From NCBI GenBank assembly GCA_947447825.1, contig CANFLL010000014.1, positions 1 to 55,630 of the forward strand: a stretch of 55,630 bases of DNA. Reading direction: 5' to 3'. The notes beneath the pieces were generated by a model that was not told the DNA's origin, ran no database searches, and saw only the letters and a list, made by a program, of their open reading frames with translations. Source of the stretch: Chitinophagaceae bacterium (GTDB taxonomy: Bacteria; Bacteroidota; Bacteroidia; Chitinophagales; Chitinophagaceae). How positions within the stretch are numbered: the stretch's first letter is position 1; every line of letters starts with the position of its first letter. Below, piece by piece: positions 26,742 to 36,528 of the stretch. The position numbers and the translations under genes are program-made.

Positions 26742-26948
26742 TTATTTAGCTGCTGGTGCTGGAGAAGCAGGTGCTGCCGGCTTTACAGTTTTTACAGTAG
26801 CATCTTTTGCTTTTTTATCTTTATCACAAGATTTTTTACCACACTCTTTTTTGCTACCTTTTTTGCAACATGATTTTTCTCCTTCTTGAGCCATCACTAC
26901 GCTGCTTACTGCTAAGGCTAATGCAGCTAATACCAATACTTTTTTCAT
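26742..26948 (-). CDS. Small exported Cys/Lys-rich protein
   Basis: This 68-residue protein has a clear signal peptide (MKKVLVLAALALAVSSVVMAQ). The mature part is about 47 residues with four Cys in SCCKKGSKKECGKKSC, many Lys, and an Ala/Pro tail. The Cys spacing could bind a metal or form disulfides in the periplasm; no known family is recognised. A strong terminator and a signal peptide make it a real gene despite its size. Confidence 0.8.
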   Translation of the reverse strand: MKKVLVLAALALAVSSVVMAQEGEKSCCKKGSKKECGKKSCDKDKKAKDATVKTVKPAAPASPAPAAK

Positions 26949-27063
26949 ATCTAATTATTTAATTTGTTATTTAAAATACACTTCAAAAATAAGGGAGTAT
27001 TTTAATTATATCACTTACGTATTGTTAAAACAAATGTCAACTGATAAAAACGAGCTTTAAATT

Positions 27064-27723
27064 TTAGCTCCATGTTGCCAACACTGTAACACCGCCTTTT
27101 ACTACTTGATTTAGTTCAACATTTATTTTTGTTCCTACAGGCAATAAAAGGTCTACACGACTACCAAATTTAATAAATCCATACTCATCAGTTTGATTCA
27201 CTTTTTGTCCAACTTTGGTGTAATTACAAATGCGCTTTGCTAAAGCACCTGCGATTTGCTTGTAGAGGATAGTGCCTTTTTCATGCTTAACAGCCACACT
27301 CCAACGTTCGTTTTCGGTTGAGCTTTTTGGGTGCCATGCCACAAGATATTTCCCTTTGTGATATTGGTTATAGATTACTTCACCACTAACAGGATTTCTA
27401 TTTACGTGCACATTTGCAGGACTCATAAATACACTCAATTGTATCCTTTTGTCTTTAAAATATTCTTCATCAACTATTTCCTCTATAACCACCACTTTAC
27501 CATCAGCAGGGCTAATAATTTGGTTATTATTAATGGTTAATGTTCTACTGGGGATTCTGAAAAATGATATAATAAATAAGAAAAGTGCAAGTGTTACCAC
27601 AAAAATCGCAACAGCAAACCACGCATGCGTTTCACTTAAAAAAGATAAAGAAAAAACGTTAATGACACCAAAAATTAATGCGGTAATACCAATTGTTCTA
27701 AAGCCTTCTCTGTGTACAGTCAT
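27064..27723 (-). CDS. psd: Phosphatidylserine decarboxylase family protein
   Basis: This 219-residue proenzyme of the short PSD-A type has an N-terminal hydrophobic anchor (about 10-58) and SPADGKVVVIEE, VFMSPANVHVNRNP and GALAKRICNY blocks. The autocleavage site is KFGSRVDLLLP, with Ser188 becoming the pyruvoyl group. It converts phosphatidylserine to phosphatidylethanolamine at the inner membrane. The partner synthase gene (pssA), often adjacent in Bacteroidota, is not here. Confidence 0.94.
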   Translation of the reverse strand: MTVHREGFRTIGITALIFGVINVFSLSFLSETHAWFAVAIFVVTLALFLFIISFFRIPSRTLTINNNQIISPADGKVVVIEEIVDEEYFKDKRIQLSVFMSPANVHVNRNPVSGEVIYNQYHKGKYLVAWHPKSSTENERWSVAVKHEKGTILYKQIAGALAKRICNYTKVGQKVNQTDEYGFIKFGSRVDLLLPVGTKINVELNQVVKGGVTVLATWS

Positions 27724-28582
27724 GTAAATAATTTAGGCTGCAAATATATAGGGATAAGAAAGCTAAGATATTAGTATTGAAATTTAATCATGAAATTTAC
27801 GATTAAACCACGAAATACCATTCTTGTAAGATATAATCTTCACGAAATTTCTTTTTATTCATTCCCTCTAGTCAACAAATATGAATTAACTGATTTCAGG
27901 AAATGATCAATTATGTTTAAAAATCAGAATTATTTTACCACTGGAAATAATAATATCAGACACTGTTATCAAAAGAACTTAATTTAAGATTAAGTCGGTT
28001 ACTCCGATAAAAAAAGGGATTACTTGCGCCAAATAGTTTTTCCATAATGCAATCTCATTCTAAACAAAGAAACAAGCCACATGGTATTTTGCAAACCAAC
28101 ATTAAATGGTATATTAATATTTTTAGTGTTTAAAGCATTATTTATCTATTTCATTTTCAATAATATTTTATCAATTTTTAAATTTTATATAACATAATTT
28201 TATTAATTAGAAGAGCCATTTATTTAGTGTAAAACAACACCCACTTGAATGCGTAAAAAAAGGTTTAAAACGTGCTTTTAAATACCTATACTACACATAA
28301 TTTTCAGGTCGAAAAAAAAATAAAGCAACAATAATGTCAACTTTTCGAAAGCATAAAATTTACAGAAGGATTTCCGTTTATAACTATTAGTCTGTCTAAT
28401 ACACTCTTTGTTTTTACTACTTTGCTTGTTTTGTAGTTAATTCACTGTTTATATTGATGTTTAACAAATGTATTTCTCAACACAGTTTTGATTACATAAA
28501 AACAAAGCCGATTATAACATTAAGTTTGCCAAAATATCTAAGGGTGCATAAACGTTTTTTGCTTTACAATCATGGCGGATTT
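27724..28582. other. Large AT-rich intergenic region upstream of ribD
   Basis: About 860 bp lie between divergent psd and ribD. I see no protein gene and no FMN riboswitch consensus. TAAGTTTG at 28521-28528 fits the TAnnTTTG -7 consensus and may be the ribD promoter. The word ACCACGAAATAC near 27806 also occurs, inverted, in the element at 46147-46317. Confidence 0.5.
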
Positions 28583-28610
28583 TAAGACGCAAATAAATGC
28601 GTCTTATAAA
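28583..28610. repeat. Dispersed AAGACGC...GCGTCTT palindrome in the ribD leader
   Basis: The arms TAAGACGC (28583-28590) and GCGTCTTA (28599-28606) enclose 8 nt. The 15-nt word AATGCGTCTTATAAA is shared with the repeat after ilvB. Its presence within the frame upstream of ribD is the reason for placing the ribD start later. Confidence 0.6.
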
Positions 28611-28658
28611 TGCGCCTTAAAAGCTAAAACTTTCATTTACTCATATCAATTAATTCAC

Positions 28659-29717
28659 ATGTATTCTAATACCACATCGGACGAATTTTATATGCAACGT
28701 TGTTTGCAATTGGCACAATTGGGGGCTGGCAACGTTTCACCTAACCCAATGGTGGGCAGTGTGTTGGTTCATAATCAACATATAATTGGGGAAGGCTATC
28801 ACGAACAATATGGCAAACACCACGCAGAAGTAAACTGCATTAACAGTGTCTCGGATATTAACAAACACCTCATTAGCCAATCTACAATGTATGTTAGCCT
28901 TGAGCCTTGCGCTCACTTTGGGAAAACCCCTCCTTGTGCCGATTTAATTATTAAGCATAAAATCCCTAAAGTGGTGGTAGGTTGCCGGGATCCATTTAAG
29001 GAAGTTAATGGCAAAGGATTAGAGAAGTTGATAAATGAAGGAATTGAAGTTACTGTAGGCATATTACAAAAAGAATGCAAACATATTAATAAGCGTTTTT
29101 TCACATTCCATACCATGCAACGCCCATACATCATTTTAAAATGGGCTGAAACTGCGAATCATTTTATAGGAAGTAATACAAATGAACGTTTATTAATAAG
29201 CGGGGCATCAACCAACAGGTTGGTGCATAAATGGCGTAGGGAGGAAGAGAGTATTTTAGTAGGTACTAACACGGCAAGCCTTGACAATCCTTCTTTAAAT
29301 AACAGATATTGGAATGAAAAGCAACCAATAAGAATGGTGATAGATAACCAATTAAAACTTTCTATTAACCTAAAATTATTCAATAAGCGTCAGGAAACAA
29401 TTGTTTTCAATCAAATCTTGAATAAAGAAGAAGAAAACTTAAAATATTATCAATTAGATAGAAATGAAGAATTACTCCCCCAATTGATGCGTGCTTGTTA
29501 TGAACTAAACATTCAGAGCATACTTGTAGAAGGAGGTCGAAAAACCCTACAATTATTTATCGATAGTAATTTATGGGATGAAGCACGTGTAATTACAAAC
29601 ACTAACCTCACTATTGCTGATGGCATCTCCTCTCCTACTTTAATAAATGCTAAAATTGTTGATAGCACTTTGTTGGGAGAAGATAGGATTATTAAATATG
29701 AAAAAATAAACATTTGA
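28659..29717 (+). CDS. ribD: Bifunctional riboflavin biosynthesis deaminase/reductase
   Basis: The protein has 352 residues from MYSNTTSDEFYMQRCLQLA, the usual N-terminus. An ATG at 28572 is in frame, but the extra 29 codons come from a dispersed repeat. The deaminase domain has the zinc ligands HAEVNC (His55) and PCAHFGKTPPC (Cys84, Cys93). The reductase domain runs from about 150 to the end with KWAETANHFIG, ILVGTNTASLDNPSL and ILVEGGRKTLQ. It catalyses the second and third steps of riboflavin synthesis. It stands alone, without ribE/ribBA neighbours. Confidence 0.93.
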   Translation: MYSNTTSDEFYMQRCLQLAQLGAGNVSPNPMVGSVLVHNQHIIGEGYHEQYGKHHAEVNCINSVSDINKHLISQSTMYVSLEPCAHFGKTPPCADLIIKHKIPKVVVGCRDPFKEVNGKGLEKLINEGIEVTVGILQKECKHINKRFFTFHTMQRPYIILKWAETANHFIGSNTNERLLISGASTNRLVHKWRREEESILVGTNTASLDNPSLNNRYWNEKQPIRMVIDNQLKLSINLKLFNKRQETIVFNQILNKEEENLKYYQLDRNEELLPQLMRACYELNIQSILVEGGRKTLQLFIDSNLWDEARVITNTNLTIADGISSPTLINAKIVDSTLLGEDRIIKYEKINI

Positions 29718-29767
29718 TAATCAACAATTCAATTTTGTGAGAATTGGATGTTATATTTTAAAATAGA

Positions 29768-29815
29768 GGTAATGTGCTACGTCATATTTGTTCAATAATA
29801 ACGTAGAACATTACC
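29768..29815. repeat. Imperfect inverted repeat after ribD
   Basis: The 15-bp arms at 29768-29782 and 29801-29815 (GGTAATGTGCTACGT with one mismatch) enclose an 18-nt loop. There is no T-run, so it may be a weak terminator or an RNA-stabilising hairpin. Confidence 0.55.
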
Positions 29816-29891
29816 GTTACCTACATTTAACTATCAATTGTTAAATATCAACTAATCAATTATTTCATTATCCGTTTACTTTGCAGCAATT

Positions 29892-31949
29892 ATGACAATT
29901 AGGCTAACGGGGAGTTATTGCAGGTTTTTATCCATCACATTTATAATGATGCTGGTTCATTTGGCAGCCCATTCTCAATTTAGTGACATATCTTCCAGAC
30001 TAAATAGTGCTTCACAGTCAAGCTCTAGTAGTTCTTCTGGTCAATCATCAAACAATAAAGACTCTTTGCAACATCGAGACCGATTTGCTGATTCGATAAC
30101 TATCTTTTATAAATATTACGATTCCACTAGAACAAGGACAATTGATTCTTCGATCAATGATTTCAACAAACGTTTTTCTGTCCCATACACAAATGATAAT
30201 TTGGGTAATCTAGGTACGGCTACTAGATCATTGTTGTTTAATCCAATCTTAAAATCGGGTTGGGATGCTGGCTTTCATCAATATGATATTTACAATTACA
30301 CAATTGAGAATACCAGATTCTTTCAAACAACAAGACCCTATTCTGAATTGGGCTATTTACTTGGAAGCAAAAATGAACAAACTATCGATGTTCTACATAC
30401 ACAAAATAGGAAATCGAACTTCAACTTCTCTCTTGAATATAGGTTTATCAATTCTCCTGGCACATTCCGAACACAAAACAGTAGCCATAATAACTTAAGA
30501 TTTACAACCCATTATCAATCGCGTAATAAGCGCTACGAATCATACCTAATATACCTTTCAAACAAAAATGCAAGCTCCGAAAATGGTGGCCTAGTTAGTA
30601 ACGTATCATTAGATACACTAGGGGGAGCATTGAATAATCCATATCAATTGGCTACACGCTTAGGCAGCCCTACTGCATATAGTCCTAACCCATTTAATAC
30701 CACAGTTAATACTGGTAACATTTATAAAGAATCAAAAATATTGTTTCGTCATCAATACGATTTAGGCATAAAAGATTCGATTGTTACAGATTCCACTACA
30801 ATTCACTTATTTCATCCGAGGTTTAGAATTCAGCACACGCTTCAATTAGCTAGCAATGAATATAGGTTTGTTGATAATGATGGTGACAGCACAAAATATG
30901 CTACATACTACAATTATCATTTTGCGAAGGACACAATTTCACAGGATACCATTTCTTTTAAAGATCATTGGACGCATGTAAGCAATGAGTTGAGTTTTAT
31001 TTCTTTCCCAGATAAAAACAACCAAAGCCAATATCTTAAAATCGGTACAATCATTCAAAACCTGAAACAAACTATCAACGACAAAACCTCTAATAGTTTT
31101 TATAATTTTTCTGTTATTGGAGAATATCGAAATAGAACCAGAAACAAATTGTGGGATGTGATTGCTAATGGACAACTATATCTTAACGGGCTAAACGCTG
31201 GAGACTTTCAGACATACGTAAGCTTAAAAAGAAAGCTGAGTAACAGTTTGGGAAGTTTGCAAATAGGCTTTCAAAATGTGAACAGATCACCTTCCTTTCT
31301 GCTAAATGCCCCAACAGCATTTCCAATGCAAGCACATGGTTCATTTGCCAAGGAGAACATAACGCATTTATTTGCTTTTTATGATAATGAAAAAGTAGGA
31401 TTTAAGCTTAGTGGTGACTATTATTTACTCAATAACTACACCTATGATGATAACTTTTTCCATGCTGTTCAATATGCGTCTTTGTTCAATGTTTTGCATA
31501 TAAATGGAGAGAAAGTCTTCAGACTACATAATCATATCAATTACTACTTAGAGATTCATCTGCAACAGGCTACAGGCAATGCGCCAATTAGTGTGCCTCA
31601 GTTTTTAACTCGCCAACGGATTGCATTTGAAGGCAACTTTTATACAAATCTATTTTTATCTACTGGTTTAGAGGTTCGTTATGTAAGTGATTATAAAGCA
31701 CCAAACTATTCCCCTTTTATTGGCCAATTTTTCTATCAGGACAATACCACTCTTAGTAATAGACCAGATATAAATTTCTTTTTTCACTTTAGGATTAAGA
31801 GTTTCAAGGCATTTTTCCGTTTAGAGAACTTAAATACAGTTAATCCATCTGATGGTTTTTCATTTAGTCATTATAATTACAAATTGTCAAACTATGCCAA
31901 TACTGGGTTATTTACAAGGTTTGGTATTTGGTGGAACTTTATCAACTAA
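29892..31949 (+). CDS. Putative porin (Porin_10-like outer-membrane protein)
   Basis: The protein has 685 residues. The signal peptide ends near HLAAHSQ, followed by a Ser-rich linker (SSSSSSGQSSNN). A long beta-rich region contains YRFINSPGTFRTQNSSHNN, FHPRFRIQHTLQ and aromatic-rich strands, and it ends WWNFIN. The order of these blocks matches the Bacteroidota putative porin family known as Porin_10. The role in transport is inferred from the barrel only. TACTTTGC lies 8 bp before the ATG, implying either a very short leader or a promoter further upstream. Confidence 0.82.
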   Translation: MTIRLTGSYCRFLSITFIMMLVHLAAHSQFSDISSRLNSASQSSSSSSSGQSSNNKDSLQHRDRFADSITIFYKYYDSTRTRTIDSSINDFNKRFSVPYTNDNLGNLGTATRSLLFNPILKSGWDAGFHQYDIYNYTIENTRFFQTTRPYSELGYLLGSKNEQTIDVLHTQNRKSNFNFSLEYRFINSPGTFRTQNSSHNNLRFTTHYQSRNKRYESYLIYLSNKNASSENGGLVSNVSLDTLGGALNNPYQLATRLGSPTAYSPNPFNTTVNTGNIYKESKILFRHQYDLGIKDSIVTDSTTIHLFHPRFRIQHTLQLASNEYRFVDNDGDSTKYATYYNYHFAKDTISQDTISFKDHWTHVSNELSFISFPDKNNQSQYLKIGTIIQNLKQTINDKTSNSFYNFSVIGEYRNRTRNKLWDVIANGQLYLNGLNAGDFQTYVSLKRKLSNSLGSLQIGFQNVNRSPSFLLNAPTAFPMQAHGSFAKENITHLFAFYDNEKVGFKLSGDYYLLNNYTYDDNFFHAVQYASLFNVLHINGEKVFRLHNHINYYLEIHLQQATGNAPISVPQFLTRQRIAFEGNFYTNLFLSTGLEVRYVSDYKAPNYSPFIGQFFYQDNTTLSNRPDINFFFHFRIKSFKAFFRLENLNTVNPSDGFSFSHYNYKLSNYANTGLFTRFGIWWNFIN

Positions 31950-32163
31950 GGGAAATGGCAAAGTCTACAAAAAATTTAGTTTTCATGTTCTATAGAAGAT
32001 ATTGACACACAAATGCTACAGATAGGCACTTAACCACTTGATTCCAAGAGTATACGTTAATCATAAACAACATTGATTCTTGGTCTAAGTATAATAACTT
32101 TTGACTCATAACTCACAACCTTTGATTTTCGACTTTTAACTTACAATTCACAACTAAATAATT

Positions 32164-32571
32164 ATGCACAAAGGATACATAAAAACAGCCGCATTTTTAG
32201 GTGCTTTATCAGTAATGTTAGGGGCTTTTGCAGCACATGGATTAAAAAGCATTGCGCCAGAACATATTGTAGCATCATTTGAAACTGGTACTCGTTATCA
32301 GTTTTATCATGTTTTTGCATTATCGCTTTCTGCTATCTTGTTTAAAACTTATCCCAATAAACTCATCTTGGCATCAGGAATATTTTTCATTTTGGGTATC
32401 ATATTTTTTAGTGGATCCCTCTACATTTATACCTACAAACAAATTTATTCAATAACTTCTATTAATTGGATTGTTTTTCTAACACCTGTTGGGGGACTAC
32501 TCTTTATTGCAGGTTGGCTATGTTTGTCGTTAGGCATTAAAGGGGAAGGGACAGATGCAAAACAAGGTTAA
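32164..32571 (+). CDS. DUF423 family membrane protein
   Basis: This 135-residue protein has four membrane segments and the DUF423 (YgdD-like) pattern LGALSVMLGAFAAHGLK near the start, GTRYQFYHVFAL, and TPVGGLLFIAGWLCL near the end. Function is unknown. The GT2 gene follows after 94 bp. Confidence 0.92.
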   Translation: MHKGYIKTAAFLGALSVMLGAFAAHGLKSIAPEHIVASFETGTRYQFYHVFALSLSAILFKTYPNKLILASGIFFILGIIFFSGSLYIYTYKQIYSITSINWIVFLTPVGGLLFIAGWLCLSLGIKGEGTDAKQG

Positions 32572-32665
32572 TAATGGGAATAAAATTTAGAAGTTCAGTT
32601 AATGAATTTACAAAGGGTGAATAACTGTTACACGTCTTCTATATCATATCCTTTATTTTTGCCCG

Positions 32666-33793
32666 ATGGAATTTAATTTAAGCCAGTTGGGATTATTGTT
32701 CTTTGTTGTTTTCTGTGCAGTGGCTGGCATACAAGTGTTGTATTATCTTATTTTGTTCAGACGTTTGGCTGTTTACAAAGCTGCCTCCGTCGATACAAAT
32801 AATAACAAGCCTATTTCGGTTATTATTTGTGCACGAGACGAAGCTGATAACTTAGTGAAAAACATGCCAGGTGTATTGGTTCAGGAATATCCACTAAAGC
32901 ATGAAATTATTTTAGTGAACGACAATTCCACAGATCATACCAAATATGTAGTGGAAGAATTTCAAAAAGCTTTTGATACCTTACAACACCTTGAGCTAAA
33001 GCAAGAAGCCAAAATGATAATTGGGAAGAAATTTCCGTTAAGTATGGGTATTAAAACTGCAAAATACGATACGCTACTTTTGACGGATGCCGATTGTGTT
33101 CCTGCAAGCGAAAACTGGGTGAAGCATTTTCAGAACGCTTACTTGCCAGGCATTGAGATTGTGTTGGGATATGGAGCTTTTCATAAAAAACCAGGCTTGC
33201 TTAACAAGCTCATTCGTTTCGAAACTTTTCATTCAGCTTTGCAATACCTTTCTTATGCTCTTGCAGGTATTCCATACATGGGGGTAGGAAGGAATTTGAG
33301 TTACAAAAGGGATTTATTTATGAAAAACAAAGGTTTTTCATCTATAAATATGATTCCAAGTGGAGATGATGATTTGTTTATTAACAAGGTGGCAACCCTC
33401 AGAAACACTGCTATTGTAATTCACCCGGAAGCACATACATTAACACGCCCCAAAAATACTTTTAATGAATGGATGCGCCAGAAGTATAGACATTACACAA
33501 CTACTAAATACTATCAACCAAAGCATAAGTTTTGGCTAGGGCTTTATTCAGTAAGTTTTGGGATGCTTTTCCCTTTTTGCATTGCGTCTGCCCTATTTTT
33601 TAATTGGTGGATTGCATTATCAGTTCTTGGTTTTCGTTGGTTAATTCAAGGCATTATTTTCTATAAAAGCATGAAGAAATTGAATGAATTAGATTTATTT
33701 CCATTTTTTATTCTCTTTGATTTGTGGATGTTTATTTATTACGTAATCACCTTCCCCTCTCTTTGGAAAAAACCCAAACAAAGCTGGGACTAA
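32666..33793 (+). CDS. Family 2 glycosyltransferase with membrane anchors
   Basis: The protein has 375 residues. An N-terminal membrane helix (about 7-32) precedes a GT-A domain with PISVIICARDEADNL, ILVNDNSTDHT and the metal-binding LLTDADCVPAS. GDDDLFINKVAT carries the acidic catalytic region, and MRQKYRHY follows. Three C-terminal membrane segments complete it. It probably adds sugar to a lipid or polymer at the membrane; donor and acceptor are unknown. It is 15 bp before rsmG and likely shares its transcript. TATTTTTGC lies directly before the ATG, so the mRNA leader may be very short. Confidence 0.9.
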   Translation: MEFNLSQLGLLFFVVFCAVAGIQVLYYLILFRRLAVYKAASVDTNNNKPISVIICARDEADNLVKNMPGVLVQEYPLKHEIILVNDNSTDHTKYVVEEFQKAFDTLQHLELKQEAKMIIGKKFPLSMGIKTAKYDTLLLTDADCVPASENWVKHFQNAYLPGIEIVLGYGAFHKKPGLLNKLIRFETFHSALQYLSYALAGIPYMGVGRNLSYKRDLFMKNKGFSSINMIPSGDDDLFINKVATLRNTAIVIHPEAHTLTRPKNTFNEWMRQKYRHYTTTKYYQPKHKFWLGLYSVSFGMLFPFCIASALFFNWWIALSVLGFRWLIQGIIFYKSMKKLNELDLFPFFILFDLWMFIYYVITFPSLWKKPKQSWD

Positions 33794-33808
33794 ACATTTA
33801 TCATTAAC

Positions 33809-34432
33809 ATGACTATTCTAGATAAATATTTTGCGGATTTTACACCTACTCAGATTGAACAATTTGGGTTATTGAAGGATTTATATACCGAATGGAATGA
33901 GAAAATTAATGTAATCTCTCGCAAGGATATTGAACACATTTACACCCACCATGTGCTCCATTCACTAAGTATTGCTGCGGTTGCTGAATTTAATTCAGGA
34001 ATGGAGATTATTGATATTGGTTGTGGTGGAGGCTTTCCTGGTGTGCCACTGGCAATATTTTATCCTGATGTTCAATTTCATTTGGTTGATAGCATAGGAA
34101 AAAAACTAAAAGTAGTGGAAGCTGTTGCTGCAGCAGCAGGCATCAAAAACATTACCACCCAACATACTCGTGCTGAAGAAATTAAAGGGCGTAAATTTCA
34201 TTTTGCAGTAAGCCGTGCGGTTGCTCCTTTAAAAGAATTATGGCATTGGTCTGCTCCTTTATTAAGAAAAGGAAATGCCGCATTACTAGATAATGGTTTG
34301 ATATGTCTTAAAGGAGGAGACCTGCATCAAGAGATTTTTGAGAGTAATGTTAAACCTAGAATGATTAAAATTTATGACATATTTCCAGAAGAATATTTTC
34401 AAGAAAAGTTTATCATTCATGTACCTAAATAA
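33809..34432 (+). CDS. rsmG: 16S rRNA (guanine-N7)-methyltransferase
   Basis: This 207-residue SAM-dependent enzyme methylates G527 of 16S rRNA. The sequence shows LYTEWNEKINVISRKD at the start, the SAM-binding motif IDIGCGGGFPGVPLAI near residue 70, and AVSRAVAPL followed by CLKGGDL. All are diagnostic of RsmG/GidB. It follows the glycosyltransferase gene closely and precedes a 1.2-kb gene-free stretch with array D. Confidence 0.96.
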   Translation: MTILDKYFADFTPTQIEQFGLLKDLYTEWNEKINVISRKDIEHIYTHHVLHSLSIAAVAEFNSGMEIIDIGCGGGFPGVPLAIFYPDVQFHLVDSIGKKLKVVEAVAAAAGIKNITTQHTRAEEIKGRKFHFAVSRAVAPLKELWHWSAPLLRKGNAALLDNGLICLKGGDLHQEIFESNVKPRMIKIYDIFPEEYFQEKFIIHVPK

Positions 34433-34741
34433 TAGATGATATTTTTTTTATTGGGCAGTTGTAATTAATAAGTTACAACCAAAGCACTATTTTATGCAAG
34501 TTGCCATCTTTAATTTATATGCGTCATCAATATTTTAACGTAATTCAATTTCAACTAATTCTACTTTGACAGTTTAAAATAATCGTTATCCATCAGGAGT
34601 TCTACCCCTAAATTTATGTGTAAAAGTGTTAAACTTTTAAGCGCCCTTCCAACTCTCAAAAAGTTCTAAACTTTCTAGAAGTTTATCCCAAACACGCAGA
34701 ATATCAAAATGAGTACATTCTTTTGTCCTCTTTCTTCCAAT

Positions 34742-34881
34742 TATTCAACTGAGTCACGCTTAAATTCACTTGAGTCAGTCCACGACTCACCTGAGTCAGC
34801 CAAAGATTCACCTGAGTGAGTCTACGACTCACTTGAGTCAGACAAGGACTCAGTTGAGTCGTGGACTGACTCAGGTGAGTA
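34742..34881. repeat. Array D: seven 14-bp GACTCA-nn-TGAGTC dyads at exactly 21 bp
   Basis: Dyads start at 34742, 34763, 34784, 34805, 34826, 34847 and 34868, each followed by a 7-bp variable spacer. The central dinucleotide varies (AC, CT, CC, GT, GG). The first half is degenerate in the outer units, the second half (TGAGTC) almost constant. Segments 34772-34797 and 34847-34872 are also inverted repeats of each other over 26 bp with one mismatch. Stop codons occur in the only heptad-like frame, so it is not coding. Confidence 0.94.
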
Positions 34882-35639
34882 AATGACGTTTTCTGTTGCT
34901 AAAATTGCTAAATTAAATGATGTAATCATTGATAGCAAAGGGTTTTAAGGAGTTTATAGATTATACTCAACAGAATTTGGTTTGCGAAATAAGAGAAGCT
35001 TCATTCAATTGAAATCAAGGCAATTAATCATTCCTTTCGGCAAAAGCAATTTTCTGAAGTGTGACCAACCTCAATATTTTATTCTTACAATACATGGGTT
35101 TACTTTTTGGCCTAAAGTTTTTGATAAAAAACGAATGCTTAACTTCAAAATGTTACACACACAAAATGAAATCTAAAGTGTCAAAGTAGAACTAACTATT
35201 TACTAGAAATTGAAATCCTTTTTTTGAATTCCCCAAAAATATCGAAACCCTTACAGGATTATATTTTCTCCCACATGAGTATTACACTTAAATGATACTT
35301 AACATTTAATTTACCTATTTCTTGAATGAGAACGATTGCAATTACAAAGAATGCAAATTGGGTAGTTTTTCATATAATTATTATTTTTCTAATGCACATT
35401 TAATACTTAGATGTTTATATGTTTGCGAGATAAATGGTGTATTTAAAGCAACAAATTGAAGGATATGTCGATTATTTTTCGATACACTCCTACAATTTTA
35501 TGTTGTTGTACTAAATAAAAAGATATGTAACAGTATATCTTCCCTTTGGTGAAATACTAATGCACTATTTTCTTGTCAAGAGATACACTACATTTTTTTA
35601 TTGACGCAAATTATTCTTACTCAAATTAAATAAAATAAG
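34882..35639. other. Gene-free AT-rich region
   Basis: I see no supported gene between array D and the SDR gene. One open frame near 34982-35176 starts at TTG, has biased composition and no recognisable domain. No RNA motif or strong hairpin stands out. Confidence 0.5.
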
Positions 35640-36446
35640 ATGGACTTAAATGGAAAAGTAATAGTTGTAACAGGCGGAACTGGCGTGTTAGGCTACAGTT
35701 TTAATAAGGCAATTAGTAAAGCCGGTGGAATTGTCTGCATTTTAGGCAGAAACAAAGAATTGGCAGAAGCTCGTGCAGCAGAAATTATTGTCGAAGGTGG
35801 TCAAGCAATTGGGTTGTCTGTTGATGTATTAAACGAGGCTGATTTGCAAAAAGCCAATGACATAATAGTTGAAAAGTTTGGTAAGATTGATGGCTTGGTT
35901 AATGCCGCTGGTGGCAACCAACCTAAAGCTGTTATTCAACCAGAGGAAGATTTATTTCATCTAGATATGGAGGCCTTAGATAAAGTCATGAAACTAAATT
36001 TGTTTGGATCATTATTACCTACTCAAATCTTTGGAAGAACCATGTTAGCCACTTCCGAGGCGGCTAGTATTGTAAACATATCTTCTGTATCAGCCTATTC
36101 TGTCATCACTAAAGTTTTAGGCTATAGTTTGGCGAAGTCAGCAATTGAAATTTACACTAAATGGTTTGCCGTAGAATTGGGCAAGCGTTATGGTAGCAAA
36201 GTGCGTATGAATGCAATTATGCCTGGTTTCTTTTTAACAGAACAAAACAGAACGTTACTTACAAACGAAGATGGTAGCTTAACAGACAGAGGGCAAAAGG
36301 TGGTTAATAAAACACCTATGCAAAGATTTGGGAAACCCGAAGAATTATGTACTGCGTTGGTGTATCTGTTAAGTAATGATTCTTCATTCGTAATGGGTAG
36401 CACGATAGGAATAGATGGCGGATTCACTACTTTCAGTGGTGTTTAG
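35640..36446 (+). CDS. SDR oxidoreductase, D-mannonate oxidoreductase-like
   Basis: The protein has 268 residues. The NAD(P) motif TGGTGVLG lies at 11-18, NAAGGNQP at 88-95, and the catalytic Tyr162/Lys166 in YSLAK with an upstream Ser in NISSVSAYS. The NAAGGN segment followed by an acidic insert and the MPGFFLTEQNRTLL stretch are typical of the fructuronate/mannonate reductase-type SDRs of Bacteroidota. It may convert fructuronate to mannonate in hexuronate breakdown. No other uronate genes are near, so the substrate is uncertain. Confidence 0.82.
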   Translation: MDLNGKVIVVTGGTGVLGYSFNKAISKAGGIVCILGRNKELAEARAAEIIVEGGQAIGLSVDVLNEADLQKANDIIVEKFGKIDGLVNAAGGNQPKAVIQPEEDLFHLDMEALDKVMKLNLFGSLLPTQIFGRTMLATSEAASIVNISSVSAYSVITKVLGYSLAKSAIEIYTKWFAVELGKRYGSKVRMNAIMPGFFLTEQNRTLLTNEDGSLTDRGQKVVNKTPMQRFGKPEELCTALVYLLSNDSSFVMGSTIGIDGGFTTFSGV

Positions 36447-36499
36447 TGTATTTACTTTTTCTTTATTAAATGCAAAAGCGATTTAAAATGATAATAATA

Positions 36500-36527
36500 A
36501 AGGCGTTCTTATCCGAAACGCCTTTTT
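36500..36527 (+). terminator. Terminator after the SDR gene
   Basis: The stem AAGGCGTT / AACGCCTT with a 9-nt loop is followed by TTTT, about 54 bp after the stop codon. Confidence 0.85.
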
Positions 36528-36528
36528 T

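Noticed and set aside
28572-28658. 29-codon N-terminal extension of RibD
   Set aside because: The extra codons derive from a dispersed palindromic repeat; RibD homologues begin near MYSNTTSDEF.
27724-28658. FMN riboswitch upstream of ribD
   Set aside because: I looked for the AGGGG...GGTGAAAATTCC-type elements and found none.
34742-34881. CRISPR array
   Set aside because: Units are 14 bp with 7-bp spacers, far too short, and no cas genes are present.
34982-35176. 64-codon frame in the rsmG-SDR gap
   Set aside because: TTG start, no recognisable domain and no conserved features.
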